Assembly: GCA_016710635.1 (NCBI GenBank)
Contig: JADJVL010000001.1
Coordinates: 1-64,000 of the forward strand
DNA length: 64,000 nucleotides
Reading direction: 5' to 3'
DNA from: Holophagaceae bacterium
GTDB taxonomy: Bacteria; Acidobacteriota; Holophagae; Holophagales; Holophagaceae
Numbering within the stretch: the stretch's first letter is position 1; the number at the start of each line of letters is the position of its first letter. Under the pieces are notes generated by a model. That model had not been told where the DNA came from, searched no databases, and was given only the letters and a program-made list of their open reading frames with translations. Made by a program: the position numbers and the translations under genes. Below are positions 40,211-48,309 of this stretch, in pieces.

Positions 40211-41653
40211 ATGTCCAACACGAACACCGGCCGCGTGATCGCCATCGTCGGCCCCGCCGTGGACGTCGAATTCGACGCCAACCTGCCCGAGATCATGAAC
40301 GCCCTCCTCACGGAGATCACCGACCCGGTCACCAAGACGACCAGCACGGTGACCCTGGAAGTGCAGCAGCACCTGGGCGAGAACCGCGTCCGCTGCGTGG
40401 CCATGCAGCCCACCGAGGGCATGATCCGCGGCCAGGTGGTGCGCGACACCGGCTCCCCCATCAACGTGCCCGTGGGCCCCGAGACCCTGGGCCGCATCAT
40501 GAACGTGGTGGGCCTGCCCGTGGACGAGCGCGGCCCCATCGGCCACAAGATGACCCTGCCCATCCACCGCGAAGCCCCCAAGTACGACGAGCTGAACACC
40601 ACCTCGGAGATGTTCGAGACGGGCATCAAGGTCATCGACCTCCTCGAGCCCTACGCCAAGGGCGGCAAGATCGGCCTCTTCGGCGGCGCCGGCGTGGGCA
40701 AGACCGTGCTGATCATGGAGCTCATCAACAACATCGCGAAGGGCCACGGCGGCTACTCCGTGTTCGCCGGCGTCGGCGAGCGCACCCGCGAGGGCAACGA
40801 CCTCTGGCACGAGATGATGGATTCGGGCGTCATCGACAAGGCCGACCTCTCCAAGAGCAAGGTGGCCCTGATCTACGGCCAGATGACCGAGCCGCCCGGC
40901 GCCCGCGCCCGCGTCGCGCTGACCGGCCTCACGGTGGCCGAGTACTTCCGCGACGAGGAAGGCAAGGACGTGCTGCTCTTCGTGGACAACATCTTCCGCT
41001 TCACCCAGGCCGGCTCCGAAGTGTCCGCGCTCCTGGGCCGCATGCCTTCCGCCGTGGGCTACCAGCCGACCCTGGCCACGGAGATGGGCCAACTCCAGGA
41101 ACGCATCACTTCCACGAAGAAGGGCTCCATCACCTCCGTGCAGGCGGTGTACGTGCCCGCCGACGACTACACCGATCCGGCGCCCGCCACCACCTTCGCC
41201 CACCTGGACGCCACCACCAACCTCTCCCGCGAGATCGCGGCGCTGGGCATCTACCCGGCGGTGGATCCCCTGGCCTCCACCTCCCGCCTGCTGGATCCCC
41301 GCATCCTCGGCGACCACCACTACAACACCGCCATGCGCGTGAAATCCATCCTCCAGAAGTACAAGGAGCTCCAGGACATCATCGCCATCCTGGGCATGGA
41401 CGAGCTCTCCGACGACGACAAGCTCGTGGTGGCCCGCGCCCGCAAGATCCAGCGCTTCCTGTCCCAGCCCTTCTTCGTGGCCGAGCAGTTCACCGGCATG
41501 GCGGGCAAGTACGTGAAGCTCGAGGACAGCATCAAGGGCTTCAGCGAGATCTGCGACGGCAAGTGGGACCACCTGCCCGAGCAGGCCTTCTACCTCGTCG
41601 GCACCATCGAAGAGGCCGCGGAGAAGGCGGAAAAGATGGCAGCCTCGGTCTAA
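40211..41653 (+). CDS. atpD: ATP synthase F1 subunit beta
   Basis: A 480-residue catalytic subunit. ATG 40211 begins MSNTNTGRVIAIVGPAVDVE. Walker A GGAGVGKTV (~residue 157), catalytic Glu in GVGERTREGNDL (~187), Walker B DVLLFVDNIFRFTQAGSEVS and the C-terminal DELSDDDKLVVARARKIQRF are all present. The last codons (EKMAASV) and the stop lie inside the first copy of a 109-bp tandem duplication, so the C-terminal coding end is repeated twice downstream. There is no sign that this alters the beta frame itself. Confidence 0.97.
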   Translation: MSNTNTGRVIAIVGPAVDVEFDANLPEIMNALLTEITDPVTKTTSTVTLEVQQHLGENRVRCVAMQPTEGMIRGQVVRDTGSPINVPVGPETLGRIMNVVGLPVDERGPIGHKMTLPIHREAPKYDELNTTSEMFETGIKVIDLLEPYAKGGKIGLFGGAGVGKTVLIMELINNIAKGHGGYSVFAGVGERTREGNDLWHEMMDSGVIDKADLSKSKVALIYGQMTEPPGARARVALTGLTVAEYFRDEEGKDVLLFVDNIFRFTQAGSEVSALLGRMPSAVGYQPTLATEMGQLQERITSTKKGSITSVQAVYVPADDYTDPAPATTFAHLDATTNLSREIAALGIYPAVDPLASTSRLLDPRILGDHHYNTAMRVKSILQKYKELQDIIAILGMDELSDDDKLVVARARKIQRFLSQPFFVAEQFTGMAGKYVKLEDSIKGFSEICDGKWDHLPEQAFYLVGTIEEAAEKAEKMAASV

Positions 41654-41871
41654 CAAGCCACACGCCAGCTCATTGGAACCGCCCATGGAACGTTCAGCCG
41701 ATCACACCCAGGTCTCGCGTATCCGCGCAGCGGATACCGAGAAGATGGCAGCCTCGGTCTAACGAACCACACGCCAGCTCATTGGAACCGCCCATGAAAC
41801 GTTCAGCCGATCACACCCAGGTCTCGCGTATCCGCGCAGCGGATACCGAGAAGATGGCCGCTTCGGTCTAA
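41633..41871 (+). repeat. 109-bp tandem duplication with hairpins between atpD and atpC
   Basis: The sequence beginning with the last atpD codons (aagatggcagcctcggtctaa) recurs at a 109-bp period: 41633-41741, 41742-41850, and a partial third copy ending at 41871. Each full unit contains an 8-bp hairpin with a 3-base loop (41719-41737 and 41828-41846; gtatccgc/gcggatac). Each also has a 25-codon frame starting at 41685 or 41794 that reads M(E/K)RSADHTQVSRIRA... and ends in the AtpD C-terminus EKMAASV-stop. Copies differ at only a few positions. A regulatory or RNA-stability role in the gap before atpC is possible but unproven. Confidence 0.85.
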
Positions 41872-41894
41872 GCCAGAAATCCTGAGGAAGCCCC

Positions 41895-42317
41895 ATGCCC
41901 GAACCCATCCAGCTCGAAGTGGTCACGCCCCAGCGGCGCGTGTTTTCCGCGTGGGTGTCCGAAGTCTCCTTTCCCTCGGAACACCGCGGCTACTACGGCA
42001 TCCTGCCGGGCCACACGCCGGTGATGACGCCCCTGGGCAACGGGCTGATCTACTACACCCAGGACGGGCAGCGCCACTGGCTCACGGTCTTCGGCGGCTT
42101 CGCCGAGGTCGGGCCGGACCACGTCACCATCCTCGCCCGGGATTCGGAGACCGTGGACATGATCGATCCCACCCAGGCCGAGGCCGATCGCGTCCGCGCC
42201 CTCAAGCTGCTCAAGGAGGCCCAGACCGAGCACGACCTGGCGGACGCCAAGGCGGCCCTGGACGTCAGCCTCGTGCGCATCCAGGCGTCGGGCCATCCCG
42301 GCGGCCACGGCTACTGA
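41895..42317 (+). CDS. atpC: ATP synthase F1 subunit epsilon
   Basis: A 140-residue central-stalk subunit that inhibits ATP hydrolysis. The beta-sandwich N-domain is clear (IQLEVVTPQRRVFSAWVSEV, then GYYGILPGHTPVMTPLGNGL and LTVFGGFAEVGPDHVTILAR). The C-terminal helical hairpin is short (AEADRVRALKLLKEAQTEHD; AKAALDVSLVRIQA) and ends in a Gly/His tail. ATG 41895 has GAGGA about 9 bases upstream. It is the last gene of the cluster before the terminator at 42331. Confidence 0.95.
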   Translation: MPEPIQLEVVTPQRRVFSAWVSEVSFPSEHRGYYGILPGHTPVMTPLGNGLIYYTQDGQRHWLTVFGGFAEVGPDHVTILARDSETVDMIDPTQAEADRVRALKLLKEAQTEHDLADAKAALDVSLVRIQASGHPGGHGY

Positions 42318-42330
42318 AGTCTCCAATCCC

Positions 42331-42367
42331 CGAGACAGGGCCGGCCTTGCCGGCCCTGTCTCGTTTT
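42331..42367 (+). terminator. Terminator of the ATP synthase cluster
   Basis: A 15-bp GC-rich stem CGAGACAGGGCCGGC / GCCGGCCCTGTCTCG with loop CTT is followed by TTTT, 13 bp past the atpC stop. Confidence 0.93.
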
Positions 42368-42408
42368 CCATTGTTTTTCCAAGTCCCCTGGGCGCATGAT
42401 GGCCTCCC

Positions 42409-42756
42409 ATGTCCGATGAACCGATCCTCGATCCGGCACCCTTGAAGACCCTGGCGTCCTTCGGCTCGGAGATCCCGCAGGAGATGATCGCGCTCTTCGA
42501 GGAGGAGATGGCCATCCGGATCCGCGGGCTGGAGGCGGCCCTGGCTTCGGGAAACATCGAGGAGGCGCGGATTCACGCCCACAGCGCCCGGGGCGGTGGC
42601 GGCAACCTCGGCCTGAAGCGCTTCGCCGAAGTGGCTTCCGCCGCCGAGCATGCCGCCAAGGACGGGGACCTCGCGGCCCTGCCTGCCCTGGTCGCCCAGC
42701 TCCGCGACCTCTACGCGCCCTCCCTGGAAGCCCTGAGGACCGAGTTCCCGGCCTAG
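42409..42756 (+). CDS. Hpt-domain phosphotransfer protein
   Basis: A 115-residue single-domain histidine phosphotransfer protein, an all-helical bundle. The likely phospho-acceptor is His58 in IHAHSARGGGGNLGLKRFAE, corresponding to the usual AHxLKGSSGNxG motif; Lys is replaced by Arg and Ser-Ser by Gly-Gly, so it is somewhat divergent. It would relay phosphate between a hybrid kinase and a response regulator; no hybrid kinase is in the window, though the REC-EAL protein at 48310 is a possible acceptor. It has its own promoter region after the atp terminator and converges with the MBL gene, with only 13 bp between the stops. Confidence 0.8.
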   Translation: MSDEPILDPAPLKTLASFGSEIPQEMIALFEEEMAIRIRGLEAALASGNIEEARIHAHSARGGGGNLGLKRFAEVASAAEHAAKDGDLAALPALVAQLRDLYAPSLEALRTEFPA

Positions 42757-42769
42757 TGCTGCCTGACCG

Positions 42770-43531
42770 CTAGAATTCCAGCACCGCGTTCTGCTCCAGC
42801 AGGCGGATGCGCTTGTCTGGGATGGCCTTCAACTGCGGCAGCATCACCGGCCGGTCGCCGGGGGTCAGGTGATAGATGCCTACGGGGACATCAGCGGCGA
42901 GCTTCTTCAGCTCCTCGCCGAGCTTGTTGGGAGTCAGGTGCTTGCTGGCCTCCGCCAGCCAGGCCTGCTCGTTGGGAAAGCTGGCCTCGGTGATGAAGTA
43001 CTTCAGGTGCTTGGTCGCGTTGGCGATCTCGTAGATGCGGTCGGTCTCCGCCGTGTCGGAGGTGAAGATGAAGGCGCTCTTCCCGTCGTCCACCTTGTAG
43101 CCCACGCAGGGGACGAGATGGTTCACCCGGATGGGCGTGATGGCCAGGCCTTCCACTTCGTAGACCTTTTCGGGCTCGATCTCCGTGTAGCGGATGATGG
43201 GCTTGTCCGGGCTGGGGATGACGCTGAAGTCCGGCCAGAGCTCGTCGTTGAAGAGATGGCGGCGCAGGACGTCGAGGGTTTCCGGCAGGGCGTGGATCAC
43301 CACCGGGTCCTCGATGTGGCCGAAGAGGTTCTTGGTGAAGAAGGGCAGCGTGCAGATGTGGTCCAGGTGGGAGTGGCTGATGAAGATGTGGCGGATGCGG
43401 ATCTGCTCGTCCACCGTCAGGGCCTGGGTGATGGAGCCCGCATCGATGGCCACAGTGCCGTTGACGAGCAGGCCTGTCAGGCGCTCGCCGTCGGCCTCGC
43501 CGCCGGAACAACCCATGATGCGGAGCTGCAT
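42770..43531 (-). CDS. MBL-fold hydrolase, class II cyclic-nucleotide phosphodiesterase-like
   Basis: A 253-residue metallo-beta-lactamase-fold protein. HSHLDH at residues 53-58 provides the metal-binding motif; later ligands are in IRVNHLVPCVGY (~135-147) and FIFTSDTAETD (~155-165), with YHLTPGDRP near the C-terminus. The N-terminal RIMGCSGGEADGERLTGLLV and the overall arrangement resemble class II cAMP/cGMP phosphodiesterases and RNase Z-like enzymes, the former being the better match by eye. The substrate is not certain. It is a single gene, cytosolic, with no signal peptide. Confidence 0.75.
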   Translation of the reverse strand: MQLRIMGCSGGEADGERLTGLLVNGTVAIDAGSITQALTVDEQIRIRHIFISHSHLDHICTLPFFTKNLFGHIEDPVVIHALPETLDVLRRHLFNDELWPDFSVIPSPDKPIIRYTEIEPEKVYEVEGLAITPIRVNHLVPCVGYKVDDGKSAFIFTSDTAETDRIYEIANATKHLKYFITEASFPNEQAWLAEASKHLTPNKLGEELKKLAADVPVGIYHLTPGDRPVMLPQLKAIPDKRIRLLEQNAVLEF

Positions 43532-43586
43532 GTTTCCTCTGGAATCACGGAATGATAGCCGTAGTCCTGCCGGGAAAACAGCGCGG

Positions 43587-44189
43587 TTAGAACCTCAGGC
43601 CCACATAAACGGCCGCCTGGGCCTGGGGCGCGAGGGCCTCGCGGGTGTCGCCGGTGGAGAAGAGGTTGCCGTCCTGCTTGCGCAGGGGCGCCGAGAACTC
43701 GACGCGGATGATGGGGGAAAGCACCGGCAGAGGCAGGCTGAACCCGAAGCCCAGCCGGGCCCAAGGCCGGTCCACGGTGCTGGAGCCATTGCCGGAGGCG
43801 AGCCCGGTCCAGGCCAGGCGCTCGTGGCGCATCTCCAGCCCGGCGTGGATGCTCACCAGGAACTTCCAGTCCACCTGGGCTCCGACGGCGCCGTAGGAGA
43901 CGCCCATGCGGCCCCGGGTGACGACGCCCAGGGGGCTTTTGGCCACCAGGTCCGCTTCGGATTCGGGCCGGTAGGAGGCCGTGACGCCGATCTCCGCCAC
44001 CTTGAGGTTGATGAGCGTGTAGCCCATGCGGACGCCGAACCCCGTGGGGCTCACGGCGTCGTAGCGGTTGCCGGCGGCGTCCACCTGGGCCTTGCCCACC
44101 AGCTTGTCGGCGAAGAGGCCCACTTCTCCGGCGGCGGCTGGCAGGGCGGACAGGGCGAGGCAGAAGGCGAGGCGGGCTGGACGGCGCAT
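43587..44189 (-). CDS. Outer-membrane-type beta-barrel protein
   Basis: A 200-residue exported protein. ATG 44189 starts a signal peptide (RLAFCLALSALPAAAGEVGL); a longer frame from 44312 lacks a leader and is rejected. The mature part alternates short amphipathic strands (YDAVSPTGFGVRMGYTLINL, EIGVTASYRPESEADL, VSIHAGLEMRHERLAW, LGFGFSLPLPVLSPIIRVEF) and ends in QAAVYVGLRF. The terminal aromatic residue is typical of BAM-assembled barrels. The function is unknown. It is divergent from the TPR gene at 44260 with ~70 bp between. Confidence 0.7.
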   Translation of the reverse strand: MRRPARLAFCLALSALPAAAGEVGLFADKLVGKAQVDAAGNRYDAVSPTGFGVRMGYTLINLKVAEIGVTASYRPESEADLVAKSPLGVVTRGRMGVSYGAVGAQVDWKFLVSIHAGLEMRHERLAWTGLASGNGSSTVDRPWARLGFGFSLPLPVLSPIIRVEFSAPLRKQDGNLFSTGDTREALAPQAQAAVYVGLRF

Positions 44190-44259
44190 GGAGCTCCCGA
44201 AGGTCGATGGGCCATCATTCCCAGGCCGCGGGAGCCGGGTCAATTGATACCCTTCGGGG

Positions 44260-45303
44260 ATGGCCCGCGCCTCCCTGCGTTTCCTCCTTCTGGACGGCTT
44301 CGACCCGGACACGGGCGAACTCGCCCTGCGGGTGGGCTATATCGGGGCGGAGCCCGTGGGGCCGGCCCTGATCCGCATCAAGCTGCACCTGGGTCGCGCC
44401 GGCGATCCCCTCGCCTCCCTGAAGAAGGAACTCCAGACCCACGTGCAGATGCCCCTGCCGCCGCTCTGGGATCGCGGCCTGAAGGTGATCATCCGCGCCG
44501 TGGAGGATGAGCTCTCCGCCCCGGAGGGCCGCCACCCCGGCCGCTACACCTGGGTGCAGACCCAGGTGCTCCACCCCGCCGACGAGCGCCGCTGCACCCT
44601 GAACCATCCCGTGCAGCGGCAGGTGGACATCCTCGTGGAATGGGCCCAGCGGATGGAGCAGGACGGCGAGCCCCGCCGGTCCCTGGAATTCCTGGAGCGG
44701 CTCCTGCTGCTGAGCCCCCGCCATGCCGGGGCCCTCGCCTGGCTGACCCGGCTGCTCCGCGCCCAGGGCATGGTGCCGGAAAGCCTGGAGACCGCCACCC
44801 GGTGGGCCAGGGAGGAACCCCGCAGCGGCGAGGCCCACATCCGGCGCGGCGAAGCCCTGCTCCACCTGGAGCGCCCGCGGGAGGCCCTGGAAGCCTTCAA
44901 GACCGCCCTCCAGCTCGACCCCCTCCAGGCCCAGGCCCACCTTGGGGCGGGCCAGTCCGCGAGCCTCCTGGGCGGGGATCCCTTCCCACACCTGGACGCC
45001 GCCCTGGAACTGGACCCGGCCTTCGCGAGGGCGGTCCTCAAGGAGACCTTCGATCACCGCCTGCTGGTGCCGGACGACGGCCGCCGGATCTACCCCTTCG
45101 ATGAGATCCCGGCCCTGCTGGGCGTCAGCGGCGCCGAGGCCCGCGCCTACATCGAGCAGGAGGGCCTGCCCGCCACCACCGAAGGGGAGGTCCGGGAACC
45201 GGAACTGGCACGGTGGGTCGCGATCCAGAACCGCTACCTGCTCCAGCGGGCCGCCCTGCATTGGACGGCGCCCACCCCGAGACGGCTGCCGGAACTGGCC
45301 TGA
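44260..45303 (+). CDS. TPR-repeat protein
   Basis: A 347-residue cytosolic protein. The first ~130 residues form an unassigned domain (LRFLLLDGFDPDTGELALRV...). Residues ~130-270 contain tetratricopeptide repeats (RRSLEFLERLLLLSPRHAGA; GEALLHLERPREALEAFKTA LQLDPLQAQAHLGAGQSASL). The last ~70 residues resemble a small DNA-binding-like or winged domain (FDEIPALLGVSGAEARAYIE), which could suggest a regulatory role. No partner can be named. The following 190-bp gap contains a 7-bp hairpin at 45410-45426 (acgcacc/ggtgcgt). Confidence 0.65.
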   Translation: MARASLRFLLLDGFDPDTGELALRVGYIGAEPVGPALIRIKLHLGRAGDPLASLKKELQTHVQMPLPPLWDRGLKVIIRAVEDELSAPEGRHPGRYTWVQTQVLHPADERRCTLNHPVQRQVDILVEWAQRMEQDGEPRRSLEFLERLLLLSPRHAGALAWLTRLLRAQGMVPESLETATRWAREEPRSGEAHIRRGEALLHLERPREALEAFKTALQLDPLQAQAHLGAGQSASLLGGDPFPHLDAALELDPAFARAVLKETFDHRLLVPDDGRRIYPFDEIPALLGVSGAEARAYIEQEGLPATTEGEVREPELARWVAIQNRYLLQRAALHWTAPTPRRLPELA

Positions 45304-45496
45304 CCCCCGGTAGAGGCGGCGCCAGCACCTCTCAACATCGTTGCGGATTCCTTTGTCCACGGGCGTTTCAGGCCCGGCTCCGGAATTCGTTGCGAAGGCC
45401 ATCGAGATGACGCACCTTTGGTGCGTTTCAGCCGCTATAGTGGTGAATTCCAGACCCACCCAGTAAGTTTTTCGAAGATTCCCCAAGGAGGAACTC

Positions 45497-47146
45497 ATGG
45501 CCGTTCCACTCAACAAGGATCTCGCGGGATGGGGCGTGCCCATCAAGCTGCTCGGCGCCCTGTGCCTGGGCCTCCTCGCCGCGTGCGGCGGTGGCGGCGG
45601 AGGTGGCGGTAGCAGCACCCCGCCTCCGGCCCAGCCCTACGCTGAGCTCCTGTTCGTCGCCGACCAGTCCTCCATCCGGACGGTCAACGCCACCGGGACC
45701 ACCCGCACCGAACTCGGCACCGCCACCCTGCCAGGGCTGCCCTGCACCTACACCCGCACCGGCAGCTTCGTGACGGTGACCTCCCCCAACCACGGGATCC
45801 GGAATGGGCTCTGGGTGGAACTGGTCTTCTCCGCCGGGACCGGCGGCACCGCCACCAGCGGGAAGTACAAGATCACGGTGGTGGACGCCAACAACTTCAC
45901 CATCACCGACACCGCCAGCGGCGCCATCACCGGAGGCAAGGCCCTCCGGAAGACCGGCATCACCCTTCCGGCCACCTATACCCAGGCCGGCAACACCCTC
46001 ACCGTGACCCTGGCCAACCATGGCCTGGCGTTCAACGACCTGGTCGCCCTCCAGTTCACCAGCGGCACCGCGACCAACCTCACCTGGAAGATCGCCTCCG
46101 TCACCGCGAACGACTTCACCCTCACCGTACCGACGGCCGCCACCACCAATGGCGCCGTCTCCGTCACCTTCGGCCACAACTACAGCATCTTCGACATCGC
46201 CATGCACCCCAGCGGCAAGTGGCTCTACGCCATGTCCATGTACGACTGCCCGTGGGGGAATCCCTACTGCTGGGGCGGCGACATGATCAGCCGCTTCGCC
46301 ATCAACTGGACGACGGGGGCCCTGACCTTCGAAGAGTCCGTGCGGGCCATTGGCGAATCGAACTCCGACGCCCCGGTGGCCATGATCTTCTCCCCGGATG
46401 GCACCAAGATGTTCAACCAGGACGACGAGCTGGACGGCCTGCGCATGTGGAGCGTCAACACCACGACCGGGGCCCTGACCCATGTGGCCGCGACGGCCCC
46501 GAACACCACCAGTTCCCACGGCCTGGCGCTCTCCGCCGACGGCACCCGGATCTACCACGCGGATAATGTCTACACGGTCACTCCCACCACGATCACCCGC
46601 ACCACCACCACCCCCGCCGGCCGATACGACAACGCCAACTTCATCATCGGCAACACCCTGTTCGGCGCCGGCACGGATTCGAACTGGACCATCCGCACCT
46701 ACTCCCTGGCGACTCCGGACGCTCCGGCCCCCATCGCCTCGGTCGCCACCAAGACCGCCAACGAGGCCCGGCACATCACGCTCTCGCCCACGGGAAGCCG
46801 CATCGTCGCTTCCGGATGGGGCGGCCTGAAGTCCTTCTCCTATGACGGCGTCGCGATCACCCCCGTGGCCGCCGCCGCCGGCGAGCTCCGGGATGGCGGG
46901 GCGCCCTGGCCCGTGAACGGGACCACCCGCCGGATGTACCGCTACGTCAGCATGAACAAGGACAGCAATCTGCTGGCCGCCGCCTGGTTCACCAACTACC
47001 CCGGTAACGCGAACAGCATCTACAACAGCGGTCCGCCCTCCGGCTACATCCTGGCGAGCCTCGCCGCCGACGGGTCCCTGGCCCTGGTCTCCGACACCAC
47101 GAACATGACCTATTCCAGGGTGGCGAAGTTCTTCAAGAAGCCGTGA
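45497..47146 (+). CDS. Surface lipoprotein with beta-propeller fold
   Basis: A 549-residue lipoprotein. ATG 45497 follows AAGGAGG. The leader GVPIKLLGALCLGLLAAC ends in a lipobox with Cys ~33, followed by eight Gly and SSTPPPAQPY, a flexible tether. Two ~70-residue repeats (GSFVTVTSPNHGIRNGLWVE...ANNFTITDTASG and GNTLTVTLANHGLAFNDLVA...NDFTLTVPTA) precede a seven-bladed-type propeller with lactonase/YVTN-like motifs (IFDIAMHPSGKWLYAMSMYD; APVAMIFSPDGTKMFNQDDE; GLALSADGTRIYHA; HITLSPTGSRIVASGW). An enzymatic role is not evident; binding or sensing is possible. It is a monocistronic gene. Confidence 0.8.
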   Translation: MAVPLNKDLAGWGVPIKLLGALCLGLLAACGGGGGGGGSSTPPPAQPYAELLFVADQSSIRTVNATGTTRTELGTATLPGLPCTYTRTGSFVTVTSPNHGIRNGLWVELVFSAGTGGTATSGKYKITVVDANNFTITDTASGAITGGKALRKTGITLPATYTQAGNTLTVTLANHGLAFNDLVALQFTSGTATNLTWKIASVTANDFTLTVPTAATTNGAVSVTFGHNYSIFDIAMHPSGKWLYAMSMYDCPWGNPYCWGGDMISRFAINWTTGALTFEESVRAIGESNSDAPVAMIFSPDGTKMFNQDDELDGLRMWSVNTTTGALTHVAATAPNTTSSHGLALSADGTRIYHADNVYTVTPTTITRTTTTPAGRYDNANFIIGNTLFGAGTDSNWTIRTYSLATPDAPAPIASVATKTANEARHITLSPTGSRIVASGWGGLKSFSYDGVAITPVAAAAGELRDGGAPWPVNGTTRRMYRYVSMNKDSNLLAAAWFTNYPGNANSIYNSGPPSGYILASLAADGSLALVSDTTNMTYSRVAKFFKKP

Positions 47147-47206
47147 CGCGACACCTGTGAAGCATCGCCATGGGCGCCGCGAGGCGCCCTTGGCTTGTCT
47201 GTCCCG

Positions 47207-48181
47207 TCAGCGCCCCGCGGCGCCCGCAAGGATCCCGTCCAGCATGGATTCGTGCTCGTAGGGGCAGCGGCCCGCGGCGCAGTGCCGGAGGCCTTCGGAG
47301 GTGTACTTGGCGTAGCCGTCGGGGAACAGGGTCACCACGGTGCCGCCGCGCTCCCGGAGGCGTTGGGCGGCCAGGTAGTTGGCCCCTGACGAGATGCCGA
47401 CGCAGAACCCGTGTTCCGCGCCGAGCTGCTGGGCGGCGGCCCGGGCCGCCGCGCCGGGGATCCGGACCACTTCGCCGATCAATGGGTGCAGGCCGCCCTG
47501 CCCGTTTCCCGCGAGGGCGGGAATGAATCCGTCGCCGATGCCGTAGATGGGATGGGCGCCGACGGAACCGCCGCTCATCACCGCCGATTCGTCCGGCTCG
47601 ACGGCGACGATGAGGGCCTTCGGATTGGCCTCCCGGAGCGCCTGGCCGACGCCGATCAGCGTGCCGCCGGTACCGACGCCCGCCACGAACACATCCGGAG
47701 GTCCGAAGCCCTGCGCGGTGAGCTGGTCGAGAATCTCCCTCCCGGTGGTCTCCCGGTGGCAGTCCACATTCAGGGGATTGGAGAACTGGTCCGGATTGAA
47801 AGCTCCCCGTTCCGCCGCCAGCCGGTCCCGCACCGCCGCGGCCTCCGCGAAGCTGCCCTCCTTCGAGCAGAGCACCAGTTCCGCGCCGAGGGCCAAGATC
47901 GCGTCCTTGCGTTCCTCCGTCATGTTCTCCGGCATGACGATGGTGACCCTGCAGCCCAGGGCCCGGCCGAAGTGCGCCAGGGCGATGCCCGTGTTGCCGC
48001 TGGTGGCTTCGATGATCTCCATGCCCGGCCGCAGCAGGCCCAGGGCGACGCTCCTCGAAAGGATGTAGCGCGCGATCCGATCCTTCACGCTGCCGGTGGG
48101 GTGGACGCACTCGAGCTTGGCCCAGACGCCGTCCAGCCGGATCAGGGGGGTTGCCGCCGTGCCGCTATCGTAAAGATGCAT
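47207..48181 (-). CDS. Cysteine synthase family PLP enzyme
   Basis: A 324-residue fold-type II PLP enzyme using O-acetylserine and sulfide, or related substrates. ATG 48181 (MHLYDSGTAATPLIRLDGVW) has GGAGGGA upstream; the frame extends further but the added residues are Pro/Arg-rich. PLP-Lys in PTGSVKDRIARYI (~45), the substrate loop EATSGNTGIALA (~72), the PLP phosphate loop GVGTGGTLIGVG (~175) and GISSGANYLAA (~265) are all present. The C-terminal CAAGRCPYEHESM has a Cys pair that is not a standard CysK feature. CysK, CysM and cystathionine beta-synthase-like roles cannot be separated by eye. Confidence 0.88.
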   Translation of the reverse strand: MHLYDSGTAATPLIRLDGVWAKLECVHPTGSVKDRIARYILSRSVALGLLRPGMEIIEATSGNTGIALAHFGRALGCRVTIVMPENMTEERKDAILALGAELVLCSKEGSFAEAAAVRDRLAAERGAFNPDQFSNPLNVDCHRETTGREILDQLTAQGFGPPDVFVAGVGTGGTLIGVGQALREANPKALIVAVEPDESAVMSGGSVGAHPIYGIGDGFIPALAGNGQGGLHPLIGEVVRIPGAAARAAAQQLGAEHGFCVGISSGANYLAAQRLRERGGTVVTLFPDGYAKYTSEGLRHCAAGRCPYEHESMLDGILAGAAGR

Positions 48182-48309
48182 GCCGTCCCTCCGGCGAATC
48201 CATGACCCTCCAAGCCTGGACTCTTCCGCCGCCACGGGCACCACGGTTGTGATTCCGCGCACCGGGGCGCAGCCAGGCCCCAGGACCCGAGGTGGCCCTG
48301 GCGTCTCCT

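Noticed and set aside
39554..41653. Extended 699-codon reading of the ATP synthase beta gene
   Set aside because: The first 219 codons are a shadow of atpG; the conserved beta start is ATG 40211.
45304..45496. Possible riboswitch or small RNA before the Gly-rich lipoprotein gene
   Set aside because: Only a 7-bp hairpin (45410-45426) and a weak TATAGT-like box are visible; no known riboswitch core was recognised.
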